This document shows, in pieces, positions 1 through 11,839 of a stretch of 64,000 nt of DNA (positions are counted from its first letter, which is position 1; each line of letters begins with the position of its first letter). The position numbers and the translations under genes are program-made. Origin of the DNA: Pohlia nutans (taxonomy: Eukaryota > Streptophyta > Bryopsida > Bryales > Mniaceae); the NCBI GenBank assembly GCA_022496805.1, contig CM040085.1, positions 15,715,811 to 15,779,810 of the forward strand, in the 5' to 3' direction. The notes under the pieces were generated by a model. The model had not been told where the DNA came from, ran no database searches, and saw nothing but the letters and a program-made list of their open reading frames with translations.

Positions 1-1
1 T

Positions 2-1446
2 CCTTGGTTACAGCATAACAATACAAAACCCGAAGTTTCACAACAGCAAGTTAAAAAGCAGCCTTACAGACCTGCACAAATTAACACTGGTGCTGGCATG
101 CGAGGAATTAGCCACCTTGGCGCATGTGCAGAGAGAGCAGAGAAAATAGAAAGGACTCTTGCTATGCCATCCCGAGAAAACAATGGGACTGGTAATCCTC
201 AAATTGATCGAACAGCTGCTGATGAAGGTTCAAGAACAGGGCTTAAAAACTCTTTTTTAGCAGGGCTTCTTGATACTGCTGGGCTACTGCATCATGATCG
301 GCCCACGCCAAATCCTGCGGGATCCAGTGGTTGCCCTCCCCTCACTCCTCAGCACCAAAAGGCACCCAATCAGAATGGGGGCTCCGAATCCATGCTTCCA
401 TCAAGGTCCGATACTCTGGGCTCGATTCTAAGTCAAAGCTGAGCATTTGTTAATACACATAAGTGCTTCCCAAGCCAAGGACTTGAAGTTGCATCAACAG
501 GCATGAATTATCATAGTTCAATTTTCATCCAGTAATTCTTAGTGTCTCATGTTTTTCAGATAATTATGATTTGGTGTAAATGTGCTTGTCAGTACTTCTT
601 ATATCTAGAATATCTATGACAGTATATTTTCTGTGTTTCTAATGTGTAGATTTTGACAAATTAAATGAGCGTCAATTAAATTAATGGAATTGCTTCTATT
701 GTTTAAGTCCTGTTGCGCTCTTTGTGTCAATTGTTTCAAGCTCAATTTCACATCAGAGTGTCAGAAAGTACTCATGCTTTGTTTTTGACTTCTGCAGTCG
801 CCAAGCTCCTGCTACGTCTAGTCGGCAGTTGACCATTTTCTATGGAGGGCAAGCTCATGTGTTTGACGATGTTCCTTCGGACAAGGTGAGGATATGACGT
901 TCCTTAAATGATTCCAATTTACCATGCCTGTCAAATCATGGAAATTTTTCTGAAATTGACGGTGGATGCACAGGATAGGCTTGCAAGTTTGAAGAGGGTG
1001 CATTTTAAAAAAATTGTCAGGAAGAGTGATTTAAATTTTTTTTTATTTACTTGTATTGTTGCATCTCACTTATGGCCAGTTAGTTATCCCAGTGACAGGG
1101 TGCTGGTCATCTTTAGGGCGTATTGTCCACGTATCAGCAGTAGAGCTATGAGGAATATCTGTTGGGTGAATGTTGTCTTATGTGGAAATTGTTGGGCGTG
1201 GCATTTCAGGCGGATGCCATTTTGACTCTGGCTGGCTCTAACGGGAGATCATGGTCTACAACGTACTCACCCCGACCTGCGGCAAAGCCCACAAATTCCA
1301 TAAGCGAGGGGTCCATGTCAGCGGTAGAGAGGGAGAAGGAAAATTCTGTACAAAGTTTAGGAGGGAGCCTGACCCTTTCATCTGAGGTTCAAACGTTGCT
1401 CCGGGGCTTGAAGCAGTCGGGTCCCCTTACAGGACGCTCTGCGTAA
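2..1446 (+). CDS. TIFY8: TIFY-domain protein, TIFY8-like (5' end outside window)
   Basis: Three exons can be joined in phase: 2-405 (open to the window edge), 798-885 and 1210-1446, giving 242 visible residues before TAA. The junctions use AG|GTCCGA, CAG|T, AAG|GTGAGG and CAG|GCG. Exon 2 encodes the TIFY core (LTIFYGGQAHVFDDV, about visible residues 146-160) and exon 3 completes the domain with ADAILTLAGSNGRSWSTTYS. TIFY domains mediate dimerisation and recruit NINJA/TOPLESS-type corepressors in the nucleus (family knowledge). About 60 residues follow the domain; they contain no Jas motif, CCT domain or GATA finger, which argues against JAZ, PPD and ZML and for TIFY8. The region before the domain is low-complexity and Ser/Gln/Pro-rich. 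The first donor is not a strong consensus and is the least certain junction. The N-terminus is missing only because the window starts inside the gene. Confidence 0.85.
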
Positions 1447-2394
1447 GGTGTAATTTTCGTTTTGCTGCCGTAGTCCTCAGACTTTGGACGAGAGAGCAGG
1501 TATTCTTCTCTACTATTTGCACAGAACTGCTTAATAGTAGCAACCTGTGAAGTAGTACGATGCTGTAGTAATTTTAGTCTAATTAAGGATTGATAAAATG
1601 ATTGCCTGTGGGTTAAAGATATAAAGAGTTATGTGGTCCTTATTGTGATGCTTATGTGGTGCAGTGGTGAATCAAACACGTGTGGAACTTCCTGGATATG
1701 GTTCAAGTGGTGGAGATATATTGATTTCTAGATTTGCAAGGGAGTATTTGCATCCCGATTCTTGCGACTATCAGTCAGATGAGTTTGAGGATATTACAAA
1801 CAAAGCACATTATTTTGGCCCTTTCTACTTAGTGGCGTTTAACAGTTTTTCCCCCCCCTCCCCCACTAAAACCCAGCAGAGTAATTTTACTTGTAGGGTA
1901 TGTGGATTAGTAGAACCGACGATACTCTTTTTGAATTTGTCAAGCTAGAAACCATCATGCCTCTGGTCAATATTTGTTTCAATCAGATTTTCGATGTGTG
2001 CCTTCTGGATAACCCATGCTCGAGAAAATGGTGTTGTAGATAGGAGACATAACTGCATGGGACAGCGAAGCTGATGATTTTCCAGCAGGCTTGTGTAAAT
2101 ATCACCAGGTCTATGTTTAGATGATTGTGAATTTGGACGGTTATCACATTGTTTTCTTTGACGATATACACTTGAGTAATGATTATGTTATGTATCCCTG
2201 TGCTTTTTTCCTGCACCATGTTAGACTTTGGAATTGGAGTATACTTGTAGACAAATTTGAGGCTTATAGAAGGGATGTTAGAGAAACTAAGAGTTGATGA
2301 GAACACTGACATTAGATTAGAACACTAAGGATTGTAAACTTTGCAACTTAGAGCATGGAGTGTGTAGAAAAATTTGAGGATTATGAATCCTAGA

Positions 2395-2692
2395 GTTAAT
2401 TAGAATGCTAAGGGGTGTAAGAGTTAGCCTCTAAATCTTGCAATTTAGAACGCGGCATAGTGTTAATTAGAATGCTAAGGGGTGTAAGAGTTAGCCTCTA
2501 AATCTTGCAATTTAGAACGCGGCATAGAGTATAGATTTGAGGATTACAAAAGAGATGTTAGAATTTGAGGATTATGAATCTTAAAGTTAATTAGAATGCT
2601 ATGGGGTGTAGAAGTTAGCCCCTAAATTTTGCAATTTGGAACGTGGCATAGAGTGTAGATTTGAGGATTACAAAAGAGATGTTAGAATCATG
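2395..2692. repeat. Local tandem repeat, about 67-bp unit
   Basis: A unit beginning GTTAATTAGAATGCTAAGG is repeated head to tail at 2395 and 2462, nearly identical over 67 bp. A third, more diverged copy starts at 2586. The flanking phrase GATTTGAGGATTACAAAAGA also recurs (about 2532 and 2658), so the array has a composite structure. No coding potential is seen. Confidence 0.85.
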
Positions 2693-4349
2693 ACATTTTT
2701 TTCATTTTGCATGAAGTGCCAAAGTGGCAATATAAAATGTTATAGTGAAGCTCCATATTTCAACATTCATCCACATATTGGATAGAAGATATCACATATC
2801 CATATTTTTGTATTATTTTCATCCACAATTTTCATCCTATGTGACGATCCTCACACATTTTTCTCCATTTATATGGTCTCATGTCCTTGCAAGTGAATTA
2901 TAGACAAGCGGACACAAGGAGAAGCCATATGTAGTAATACCTCCTTTGAGTAATACAGTCTACCCTCTGTAATATGACGATATTATGGTTTCAAGCAATG
3001 CGCATGTGACAAGTCATCTCTGTGACTAATCCATGCCTGCCACCTTGAAGTTAAGGCTTCCCAAATCTCTCATAATAGGGAGGGGCATGTGTATGCACTT
3101 TGACACTCCCTATTGAAACATTGATGCATGCATGATTCACAAAGTATAGTCTACTAAAATGCCTGTTCATCTTACTTCCAAATTTTTCAAATCTTCACAT
3201 TGAGTACATGCTGATCAGTTGAACATGCATTTTAGTGGGTTGGATAGGCAAAATAGTAGACTGGATAGTAAAACAGACACCGGGGCAGGCGCTGCCTTGG
3301 GACGCGTGACGAGTGACGAGGAAGGAATGCGCAGCGCCGGCAGCGCCGCACTCGCAACTTCGTGGAAGCGAAGCAGGTCGCCACCACCACGACGACTCGT
3401 ATCAATGAGGTGGATCATTCCGTCTCGTTAGAAACTCACTCTTGGAAGCTGCGCCGTCGCACCATCATTAATAATATCAACAACAACAGTAATAAAATCA
3501 TCATCTTCCCAGCAGAATTCTACTGTAGAACCAAGTTTGTACAACTCTTTCTAGCAGTAAACCAGCTTAACTTTGTAGGGGTACAGTGGTGGCACTTCCG
3601 TTAGATTTCTTCTTCTCCTGTACTGCATGTACAGTGGTGGTGACGAGTAGTTTGAATCGATCAACCAAGTGAACTTCGCTTCGTCACGGCCGTGAGTGCC
3701 ATTCTTCAGGCTTCACTGTGCTCCTGCGGTCCCACTTCCGTCATCGCACGCGTCACTCCCCCTGTTTCCATGGATTCTTTCATCGCCATGCGGGAGCAAC
3801 TGCCACCTGCGACGTGCCGTGGGTGCCGCGGATTTATTAGTTTACTTCTTTAGCTCCGGGGTGGTCGGTTTAATTGCGCCATTTGCAAGCGGAAAGGCGT
3901 GCCTGCGCGATTCGTGCCCCCATTTCGGGTGCCTGCTAGCTTTGACCAGTGGGCGGATTCCGGTGCAGAGGACGACGCCTTAGTACTTTGTTGATTCCAG
4001 TCAGGGTTTGTTTCTAGGCACGACTTTTCCTTTTGTAAATTCCATTTCCCGTCGTCTCCTTCATGAAGCTAGCTAGCGCACGCCATTTTTGATTCTTTCA
4101 ATCTGTCGTCGTCGTCGTCGTCTTGTTAATTTTAATTGCTCGAGATGGGGTTCCAAAGACGGTCTGGAGCTTTGTGCACACGAGGCGGAGGGGGCATGGG
4201 GCATTGTAGTCATCCGTGAACTCAAGAGTGGCGATCGATCAACTTGACACACTGACCATTGGAAGTCGAAGAAGAATTCAGTGAGCTTGCAACATGTCAG
4301 AAATTCGCTGTAACGGCAATGACGGCGGATCATTACTACGACAGTAAGT

Positions 4350-4565
4350 CGTCAATCAATCGATGACCATGTTGGGTTGTGGCTTGCACTAATTTTGCGT
4401 TCTGAAATTGTGGGTTAGCTGAACCCTAGGGTTGAAATCTCATGCCCAAGATTTTGATACACGTCAATCAACCATATTGGTTTCTGGCTTGCACTAATTT
4501 TGCGTTCTGAAATTGTGGGTAAGCTCAGCCTTAGGGCTGAAACTTCACGCCCAAGATTTTGACCT
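4350..4565. repeat. Direct duplication (about 100-115 bp) in putative leader intron
   Basis: Two diverged direct copies, each starting GTCAATCAA and containing GGCTTGCACTAATTTTGCGT and CCCAAGATTTTGA, lie about 115 bp apart just upstream of the membrane-protein start. The first copy also contains a telo-box-like ACCCTAGGGTT. If the 5'-UTR intron proposed here is right, both copies lie inside it. Confidence 0.8.
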
Positions 4566-4677
4566 AAATGCGTGGAATCAAGTTCTTATATGTTGAAGGA
4601 TTTGTGAATGGATGTGAAGGCGCAAGTCGGGTGAGGAGGAGATTGCAGCGATTGCAGCGAGTGCAGAGATTGAGGGC

Positions 4678-5190
4678 ATGGAGGTGCCCGTGGGGGCCCC
4701 GAGGTATCCGCCTCTGGCGATGGTGATTCGGAAGACGAGCATTGTGGGGTGCCTGCTGGTAGTGTTAGGAGGCTTGATGTGGTGCATCATGCAAAGCGTG
4801 CACTCGATTCAGCAGTGGCAACAGCCATCGGGGCAGGACATGGACGCGCTGTGCTGGCCGGTGGTGAAAGCGTACCTGTTGCTCATCGCGTACCTGACGT
4901 TGTTCGTCACGGTCACGCTGTTCGCGTTCATGATCCCGAGCTTGATCATGACATGGATCCTGACGCTGGTACTGACCTACTTGTCCAGCATCGGGATCGG
5001 CAGGGAACGCCACCAGCGCAGGGATTTGGTGCGGATGGCCAGTGGCTGGGCCAAGGACATGTCGTGGTCCACCTTCAAGAGCGCCATGCAGGAAGGCAAG
5101 GTGTTCGGCAGCGCCGCGGTTCTCACTCTGCTCATGTTGCCCTGGGTGCTCGGCAAGTCCAATATCTTCTCTGGCCAGGCATGCCACTGA
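4678..5190 (+). CDS. Small multi-pass membrane protein, unknown function
   Basis: This is an intact single-exon frame of 170 residues, markedly more GC-rich (GC3-biased) than its surroundings, which supports real coding. The protein is hydrophobic. Likely membrane segments are residues 22-39, 63-83, 85-104 and 142-159. A basic loop follows segment 3 (RERHQRRDLVRM, 109-120), and a Trp-containing amphipathic stretch lies at 122-140. The N-terminus (MEVPVGAPRYPPLAMVIRKT) has no cleavable signal peptide. I do not recognise the family. Start choice: the first ATG in frame after candidate leader-intron acceptors. Opposite-strand and other-frame reading frames over the same bases are judged to be shadows of this GC-rich exon. 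It could be a lineage-specific plant membrane protein. Confidence 0.65.
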   Translation: MEVPVGAPRYPPLAMVIRKTSIVGCLLVVLGGLMWCIMQSVHSIQQWQQPSGQDMDALCWPVVKAYLLLIAYLTLFVTVTLFAFMIPSLIMTWILTLVLTYLSSIGIGRERHQRRDLVRMASGWAKDMSWSTFKSAMQEGKVFGSAAVLTLLMLPWVLGKSNIFSGQACH

Positions 5191-6171
5191 GAAACTCCCC
5201 CAGTCATTCGAGAAACCATGCCGTTGCGAGGCTGATGGCACCGGAGAGTGTGGAGTTGGCTCTGATTTTCTTTGAGCACACCAACCCGGGTTCCAGATTG
5301 GCAGATCTTGGCAGAGAGAGGCGGGAGTGACCATGAGTATGTGGAATACCCAACCTCAAAAAGATGTACCCAACACATCATCTCCACTGAGGGATGTGTT
5401 CAACACATCAGCTTTCCACTTGCAGGTGTGGAGCGCTGGGCGTGTTGTTGTGATTAGTACTAGTTTTATTATAGCGAGTGTCCATGTAAGGAAGGAATGT
5501 TCACAAGTGTACATATGATCATAGTGGTGCGACGAACCAAGCATCTGTTGAGGGGTGGCCAACCCTAAAAGTGGCTCCAATTTCATGAAGACGTTCAGCC
5601 TGTTGAACTAAATTTTAGCACGATTCTCATTCAAATTTTTGCTATCTCTTTCTAGGAATATCTTGACAGCTACAACTTCGCTTGTAATAAATCATGTCTA
5701 CGACTACTGTTACTCTGTTCCTCATTGTCGCTTCTGTAGAGTCGATTACATTTCAAAATGTCAGCAATGCGAATGCCTTCAATTGACCTCGACCATGACT
5801 AATAATAGACCGAAAGGTATGAGTGAAGTCACCGACAAACCTGACCCATTAGGGTTTTGTAAGCAATATAGATTCTGTCAGGAGAGTCCATCGTGATTTG
5901 AATTCAACTCTTTGCTTTAAATTCATTCAGAAATCTCGCAAATGGTTTCCCCAGACTATATCGAACAGTGGGCGAGGCTTGTTTACATGCCGTGGATCAT
6001 TTAAGAGTTTGGAGGAACCCACGGGCCTGACTTGACGGCCACTCTACAATCGTTTATTACGCAGCGTCCATTTCCGCTCCCGATTGATTCGTGTATTTCC
6101 TGTCACCATTTGGCAGTATCGTTGCACCGGCATCGGAATTGTAGCTGCTGCTGTTTTTCAATTGAGGCGCG
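5191..6171. other. Intergenic spacer
   Basis: This is the 3' flank of the membrane-protein gene and the promoter/leader of the five-exon gene at 6172. From about 6030 to 6170 the sequence becomes GC-richer, as expected for a leader. I see no RNA gene or transposon signature. Short open frames here have no domain. Confidence 0.5.
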
Positions 6172-8939
6172 ATGGCCAAGGATTCTCTGTTCGGAGACTT
6201 GCCACCTCCTGTCACAGCACAACCCTTACCTGCTCGCACATCGCCTGCGAGAACAGCGGTCGCCCCCTCCGTCTCTTCCATCTTGTCTTCATCGAAGCGC
6301 TCTGTTGCGGACGATGACAGTAGCCATGGTAGGGTTTCATTTCGCTTAAATTTTTTAGGGTTTCATTTTTACCGAGTTTTGTCGCGCTCAATTGGTTGTC
6401 TGTCTGTATGAACTCGTCAATGATGGAATTGAAGGCACCCGAGCTACTGGTTTTGTTTTTATGGCTTTCTTCGTATTGATGTTTCAGTGTTTACGGTATT
6501 GTCGTTGCTAGGCAAGCGAGTTCGGTTCAAACCCACCACAACGGAAGCGACCAGTGAGCAGGTGGTGGAGGCCATGGCGAAAATTGCCTCCCACATTGGA
6601 AACTCCGGAAAATTTTCGAAAGCCTCCAAGTTGGCGTTGCAATTGCTGCAAAGCGGAAGCGTCACCTCCGCCACGGCTGATTCTTTCTTCCCGATTTTAA
6701 AAGAAGCCATGAGAACGCCTTCCAATGCGATCGAGGCAGCTCTGAGACGAGACTATCAAGCGTTGTTTGCGGCAGTTCATGAAAAGCTCGAGGTACATTT
6801 TCACCTCCTTTATGATTGTAGATACTCGGTGCTTAGGTTGGCAGGATGCTCTTCTCACTGAATCCTATTTTCTCGTCAAATTCAAGGAGGGATGTCCTTA
6901 ACTAAACATTCCACTGAAAAACCGCCTAGGTGGTAGCAAATCCAATTTGATCCAACTTACAGGTTTTCAAATGTTGCCTTCAAGCAACATTCTGAAGAGC
7001 GGCTAGTTTGTACTTCAGGGCACTCTCATAAATCACAAACCCTAAGGAGCTGAGCAAGTAGGGTTTGTGACAAAGGTAGCTCAATCAAAATCACGAAAAC
7101 GGGGTCCTTATTGACGTTTGTTTTCATAACTTGACTAGGGTCCTCTAAAGTACAATCCTCCTCTGAAGAGCTATTGTACTGTTTACATTGACTACTGAAA
7201 CATGCTGTACACAACTGCTTGCTAGGCAATTTGCACAGCTCAAGCTTCATTGTAGGTCCAGAGTACATAGATGGTCAGTAGGGAAGTCTGTGTTTGTGTA
7301 GTATATGACTGCGTAGCCAACTTTGGTGGTGGGTTTCAAGTGCTCTGACCAGGTTTCCTGGAAGGTGAGGCAAAGTTGCGCTTGAATTTCTATATGTACG
7401 ACATCTTCAGCGTCATTTGTATTTTGTGCGTTTCTTGTACTCCGACCTTTGTAGGGCAACCACGTGAATGTTATGAAGGTACTTCATGCGCATTAGAACA
7501 AAGAACCAGTTTCATTGTTTTCTCCTTGTAAGTTGGACTAAAACCCTTTGAACATGTACGATGGCTGGCTGTTAGTATGGTGGAGAATAGCAAGCAGTAT
7601 GAAGTAATTGGATTGCTTTTGTCATTCATTGCAGTGTTTTACTGGAGCTCAACAAGCGCAGGTTGCAGTCTGGGAATTTTGGGCTCTTGTAGGCAATGAC
7701 TTTGTGACGGATGATACCTATGTGGTGCGTCTCATGCCTTCATTCTCTTGCGTCAATACTTGTTTAAATTTTCGTGATTTGTGCAGTGGATAAAAAGCAC
7801 ATGAACCTTTCGAAGTTGAAGAGTTACAGCATTATATGTACATGTGGTTCTGCTAGTCATAGGTGGCTGTTTACTATGTTATAACAGGTGTGTGCAGGTT
7901 CCTATGTCATCAGCTAAAGGTGTGCAATCGTGTTGATTGCAGTTTTCAAGAGCTTCAGGGCGTGTCAGACAAGCCATTGATGAATTGCCAGAGGCCACTG
8001 ATGAAGAAAATAGGTTCGAGGACACAGCTGAACCAGTACCATCCGATATGAAGGCCGTAGTAGAAGATGTGGAAGAAAGTGATCCCTTTGGTTTAAGTGC
8101 GTTCTTGCCGAAAAGGTCTAAGAAGGAAGAGCGACTGAAGAAGAAATTAGAAGAGGAAGCTGCCTCGAAAAGAGCTCTAGAGGAGGCAGGAAGACTTCTG
8201 AGGGAACGTCGAGAAGCCCTTGTGCAATGCCTGAAAATTGCAGCCGAGCATTATAGACTAACTTGGTAAGATTAAAAGCTTGTCTTGAACCATGCTTGTC
8301 TTGATGGTAAGAGTACCTTCTGTTATTGACGACGCTGCATGTACAAAATAACCCCTCAGCGTCTAAAACGCTCACTACATCACTGAACTTTGCAACGGTG
8401 GCATTTTCTCATTTTACCTCGGTTTTCTGATTGCAATACATCATTTTAAAGCTCTCGTTCTATACTACAAGATCAACAGTGTCGATCGTGTCAAACTGAA
8501 GTCATTTTCACACAAACAGATGATTCGCAGCACGGGGTCCAATTTTCCTACGCTACAGAAAATACACAGTAGACGCTTAGGGGTTAAGGAGCTTACAAGA
8601 GATGAGATTAATTTTAGTTATCACAAATAGTATGTGAGATCCTGACACGCTGGAGGGTTGGGTTGGGGGTGCAGGGCACAAACGATTATTGACATACTGG
8701 TGAGACATGCGTTTGACAAGCGTGGGAAGTTCTGTAGCCTGCATCAAGCTGCCATAGAGAAGCTGTGGGCATCGGTGCGGGAGCAGCAGATTCGGCGCAA
8801 GCAAGGCAAGTCCACAACGGGCAAGCTGGACGTGACCTCTTTTGAGCGTTTCCAAGAGCAGTATTCCCGTGAAACTATCAGCATCCGTCGTGCTGTGGGT
8901 CACGCAGGCGGTCGATCTGCTGAGACTTGGCTCGGCTAG
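6172..8939 (+). CDS. Conserved plant protein of unknown function, five exons, 379 aa
   Basis: Exons 6172-6328, 6488-6792, 7635-7724, 7943-8265 and 8675-8939 join in phase to 379 residues ending in TAG. All donors are GT and all acceptors AG. The N-terminus is Pro/Ala/Ser-rich (MAKDSLFGDLPPPV). Residues 53-154 form an alpha-helical block beginning FTVLSLLGKRVRFKPTTTEA. Residues 214-236 are acidic (EDVEESDPFGLSAF). Residues 241-276 are a highly charged, probably coiled-coil segment. The C-terminal block contains TIIDILVRHAFDKRGKF, REQQIRRKQGKS and RRAVGHAGGRSAETWLG. I recall this architecture from a plant-wide, mostly single-copy family without an assigned function, but cannot name it with certainty. 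Intron 4 carries a 240-bp TTAA-flanked MITE (8348-8587). The consistent phases and composition make the gene model strong; its role is unknown. Confidence 0.8.
8348..8587. mobile_element. piggyBac-like MITE in intron 4 of the 379-aa gene
   Basis: The ends are ATAACCCCTCAGCGTC (left) and, read inward from the right, TTAACCCCTAAGCGTC. The right end carries TTAA and the left end has it degraded to ATAA. The interior matches the element at 44240-44474 over its whole length in the opposite orientation (shared phrases GAACTTTGCAACGGTGGCA and TATACTACAAGATCAACAGT). It contains no transposase. Confidence 0.85.
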
Positions 8940-9451
8940 ATAATTTCCACTGCAAGAGGCCAAAGTTTACTCCTGCAACAATGGGTTGATGTTGAAGCGA
9001 GGTACAGTAATGTTTTAGAATCCATGAATGTGGCAAAGAGTCTGCGGTGTTGCAATTGTGTACCATCATGTATAAATTGATTCAAGAATCCAACAGTCTA
9101 CTCCCGTGTGTATTGGAACAGAATTTTGATGTGGTTAAGAGTAGACGGTAGAGAATGCTACTCCTGTCTCTTTAAGCAATTGCTCATTTGATGTATTTCT
9201 CATAGCATTCTTGAACAGATTAGCCAAGGTCAGAGATTATGTTTCTGATTTGTGAGTCACCACTCAATGTAGTAGCATGACATTCATTGAAATCTTAAAT
9301 TCTACCCTCTCCAGGTATCCAGGGGAAGAATATTTCTTCTATGTTTCCATGATTGCGTTGACAATCGATGAATGGCGCCAACGGGAAGAATTGTTGTTTA
9401 ATAGTTGTAATCATACCCAAGCTCAGAAGTTACCGAATCTCTAATCTATAG

Positions 9452-9609
9452 CACTTAGAAGTTGAACTTCACTTATCTTGGATGGTCAGTATGGATGGTG
9501 TAAGCCTTGCTTGTCAGATTTGTCATATATCACTTAGAAATTGAAATTCACTTATCTTGAATGGTTAGTATGGATGGTGTAAGTCTCGCTTGTCAAATTT
9601 GTCATGAGT
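9452..9609. repeat. 79-bp tandem duplication
   Basis: Two head-to-tail copies start CACTTAGAA at 9452 and 9531. Shared phrases include AGTATGGATGGTGTAAG. They differ at a handful of positions. Confidence 0.85.
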
Positions 9610-10539
9610 CGCTTTTGTTTAGCCTTGGCCCTTGAAAAATTTGACATGAAATCAACGTCGTGGATTGAACATGATATAGCCTAATAACATTGATACTTTA
9701 TAAGAACCCCGAGGCTCAACATAAATGACAGCTCATGTTGAATCCTTCCACCAAGGAACCACCCTCCAAGCCTATATAAACAAATTGAAAGGCATATCTT
9801 TGAAGCCCTAGACATTACTTAATGTGATCATTGTTCTAATTAGAGCTTATGTGAGTGCGATTCGCAATTCGTGTGATAGACATTTGTACAACGTTACGTT
9901 TATTTATTTACTACTCTCAAAAAGTACAATAGTGTCGCTAGATTAATTTCTTTAAGATGGGGTTGGAGACTAAGTTGGAAAATTATAGATCGACGTGTAT
10001 GGAAGGAGGTTGTACATTGGTACCAGACCTTCGACGTGCAAATGCATTGAAGTGACATGTGTGAAGCCTCCAAGTGATCTAGTGACCACCTTGTGTGGTC
10101 ACATCTTTTGTTGGTCATGCATATACTAGTGGTTTGGAAACAAACCAAACCAAAAGCCATGTTGAATTTGCAGAACCATCTTGAATAAAGACATATATAT
10201 GGCTCTAATGGAAGTGCCACGACATGGCCAACCAAAGGTTTAATGGATGCAATTTCGAATAGTGTCATCCCACCATGTCCACATTCTTTCCTTTGTTGAC
10301 ATTCACAAAAGATTTATTTGTTGAGTCGGGTGTCAACACTCTGTGAGGACGCTAAGACGACTACATGCAGAAACTATCAAAGTGAGAAACAATTGGCAGA
10401 TTATGGCGCATGAACAAGGCCATGTAAAGCATGAAGTGAACGATTTGCAACAAAAGAATGCTGACTTGATTCGAGAGGAAAATTGAATGGTTGTAGAAAC
10501 TGCAACTGGTTGCAACAACAGTTGGCTGCAGCATATCAG

Positions 10540-10582
10540 CATATAAATAAATAAATATAAATATAAATAAATATAAATACAA

Positions 10583-10612
<30 letters not shown>
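10540..10612. repeat. AT-rich microsatellite (AAATA and TA units)
   Basis: A run of AAATAAATATA-type units is followed by about 13 TA dinucleotides. It is simple sequence, non-coding. Confidence 0.9.
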
Positions 10613-10616
<4 letters not shown>

Positions 10617-10980
10617 ATATTTAATTGCTTCTTTTTTCATGTTTGACCATGGATGTGTCTTCTTACAATTATGTCTGTCATTTACAGTTATGAAGTTGTA
10701 ACTCAGAAATGTTTGGAAAGCCTTGTATTTTACTTTTAAATTGTGTTCGAAGCCCTGAGCATTAGGAGATCATTAATAATTGCTCAAAATAACATTGATT
10801 GTATCATTTGTACTGGAATCGTCCCATTCCGGATTATAGAAAACATCATGTCAAAAATAACTCTGGTTCAATGTTGTAGGTTAGTATCAAATTTCTATTA
10901 TTATAGGCCAAATGGTTTGGGATATTATAAGTAATTTTTGTTGAATTTCACATAAAACGTTTTGTAAAAGTGGTAGAATC

Positions 10981-11459
10981 TTAACCCTTTGACGCGCTTG
11001 CATCCATGTAATGGACGACAAACATATTACAACCTTTCTCAACACTACATCTTATACAATTTTTCATCCATCCAAATTTCTCTTGGTTCTTGTGCTAGTT
11101 GACTATCATTTGTACAGTATGGATCTTCAAAAAAAGATATCGTAATTTTTGAAAAAACAACACAATTGGTTTATGTCAAGTTTCATTCTTAGTTCCAAAA
11201 GTGAGACCTTAAACATGATTTTCCAAAATAAGTAGAATCAAATAATGGAAACCATACCATCTCGTAGTACATGTTATTCCAATTTCATTACAATATATTA
11301 AATTATTTTTTTGTTAATTTGGAATTTTTAATTGAATTTCAAGAGAAAACCTTGCAAAATAATTTAAAAATATTAATAAGAAATATGATGAATCCAACCG
11401 TACAAATATGATCTTCACATTGACATTTACAACTTTGCTTTGTACATCAACTCCATTTC
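10981..11459. mobile_element. piggyBac-like MITE, partial, related to 53266-53682
   Basis: It begins TTAACCCTTTGACGCGC, and most of its interior matches the element at 53266-53682 (shared GAATCAAATAATGGAAACCA and AATCCAACCGTACA). The similarity stops at about 11459 and no matching right terminus is found there. A diverged end, GACGCTTTTAGGGTC, occurs near 11609, so the true boundary is unclear. Confidence 0.65.
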
Positions 11460-11839
11460 CAATGACCCAACGAAAATTAAGTCAGTTTGATAATAGCAGG
11501 ATTCACACTTTCCAGTTCAAGTTCAATGAACTTAACTGAACAAGTTGGTGAACTAGAAAGTGTGAAACTCACTAATACAAACCATGCTCAGATGTACAGT
11601 AATTTCGACGCTTTTAGGGTCCCCGCCTTCCAGCAGTCAAAAATAAGCTCCTAGTCCTACCTCCATGACCTGGAACTTGCAGCATTCAAAAGGTCGCGTG
11701 GGAGGTTTCTCAAATTTGAGACTGACAAGTCAGCAGATCTCAATTGTAGGAGCTCTGGCTTCTTGTACTTAATTCTCTCATCTGTCACATGATAGCAAAC
11801 TTTGTCAACTCAGTGTGGTGATTGCAAAATGAGGACAAT

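Larger units (their letters stand above)
1447..4677. other. Intergenic region and leader of the next gene
   Basis: After the TIFY8-like stop there is an AT-rich stretch with no convincing gene; an open frame at 1664-1948 has no recognisable domain. A tandem repeat lies at 2395-2690. From about 3250 to 4340 base composition becomes more GC-rich and CT-rich, as in a plant promoter and 5' leader. A consensus donor GTAAGT at about 4343 and candidate acceptors (three GCAG triplets at about 4640-4670) suggest a 5'-UTR intron for the gene starting at 4678. The reading phases do not allow a coding first exon across that intron. Confidence 0.5.
8940..11839. other. Intergenic, AT-rich, between convergent genes
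   Basis: This lies between the 3' ends of the 379-aa gene (+) and the LRR gene (-). It holds a 79-bp tandem duplication (9452-9609), AT-rich microsatellite sequence (10540-10612) and a piggyBac-type element related to the one at 53266 (from 10981). No coding sequence with a recognisable domain is visible. Confidence 0.6.

Noticed and set aside
4749..5334. Long open frames on both strands overlapping the small membrane-protein gene
   Set aside because: They arise from the GC-rich codons of the 4678-5190 exon. Only that frame gives coherent membrane segments and a sensible start.
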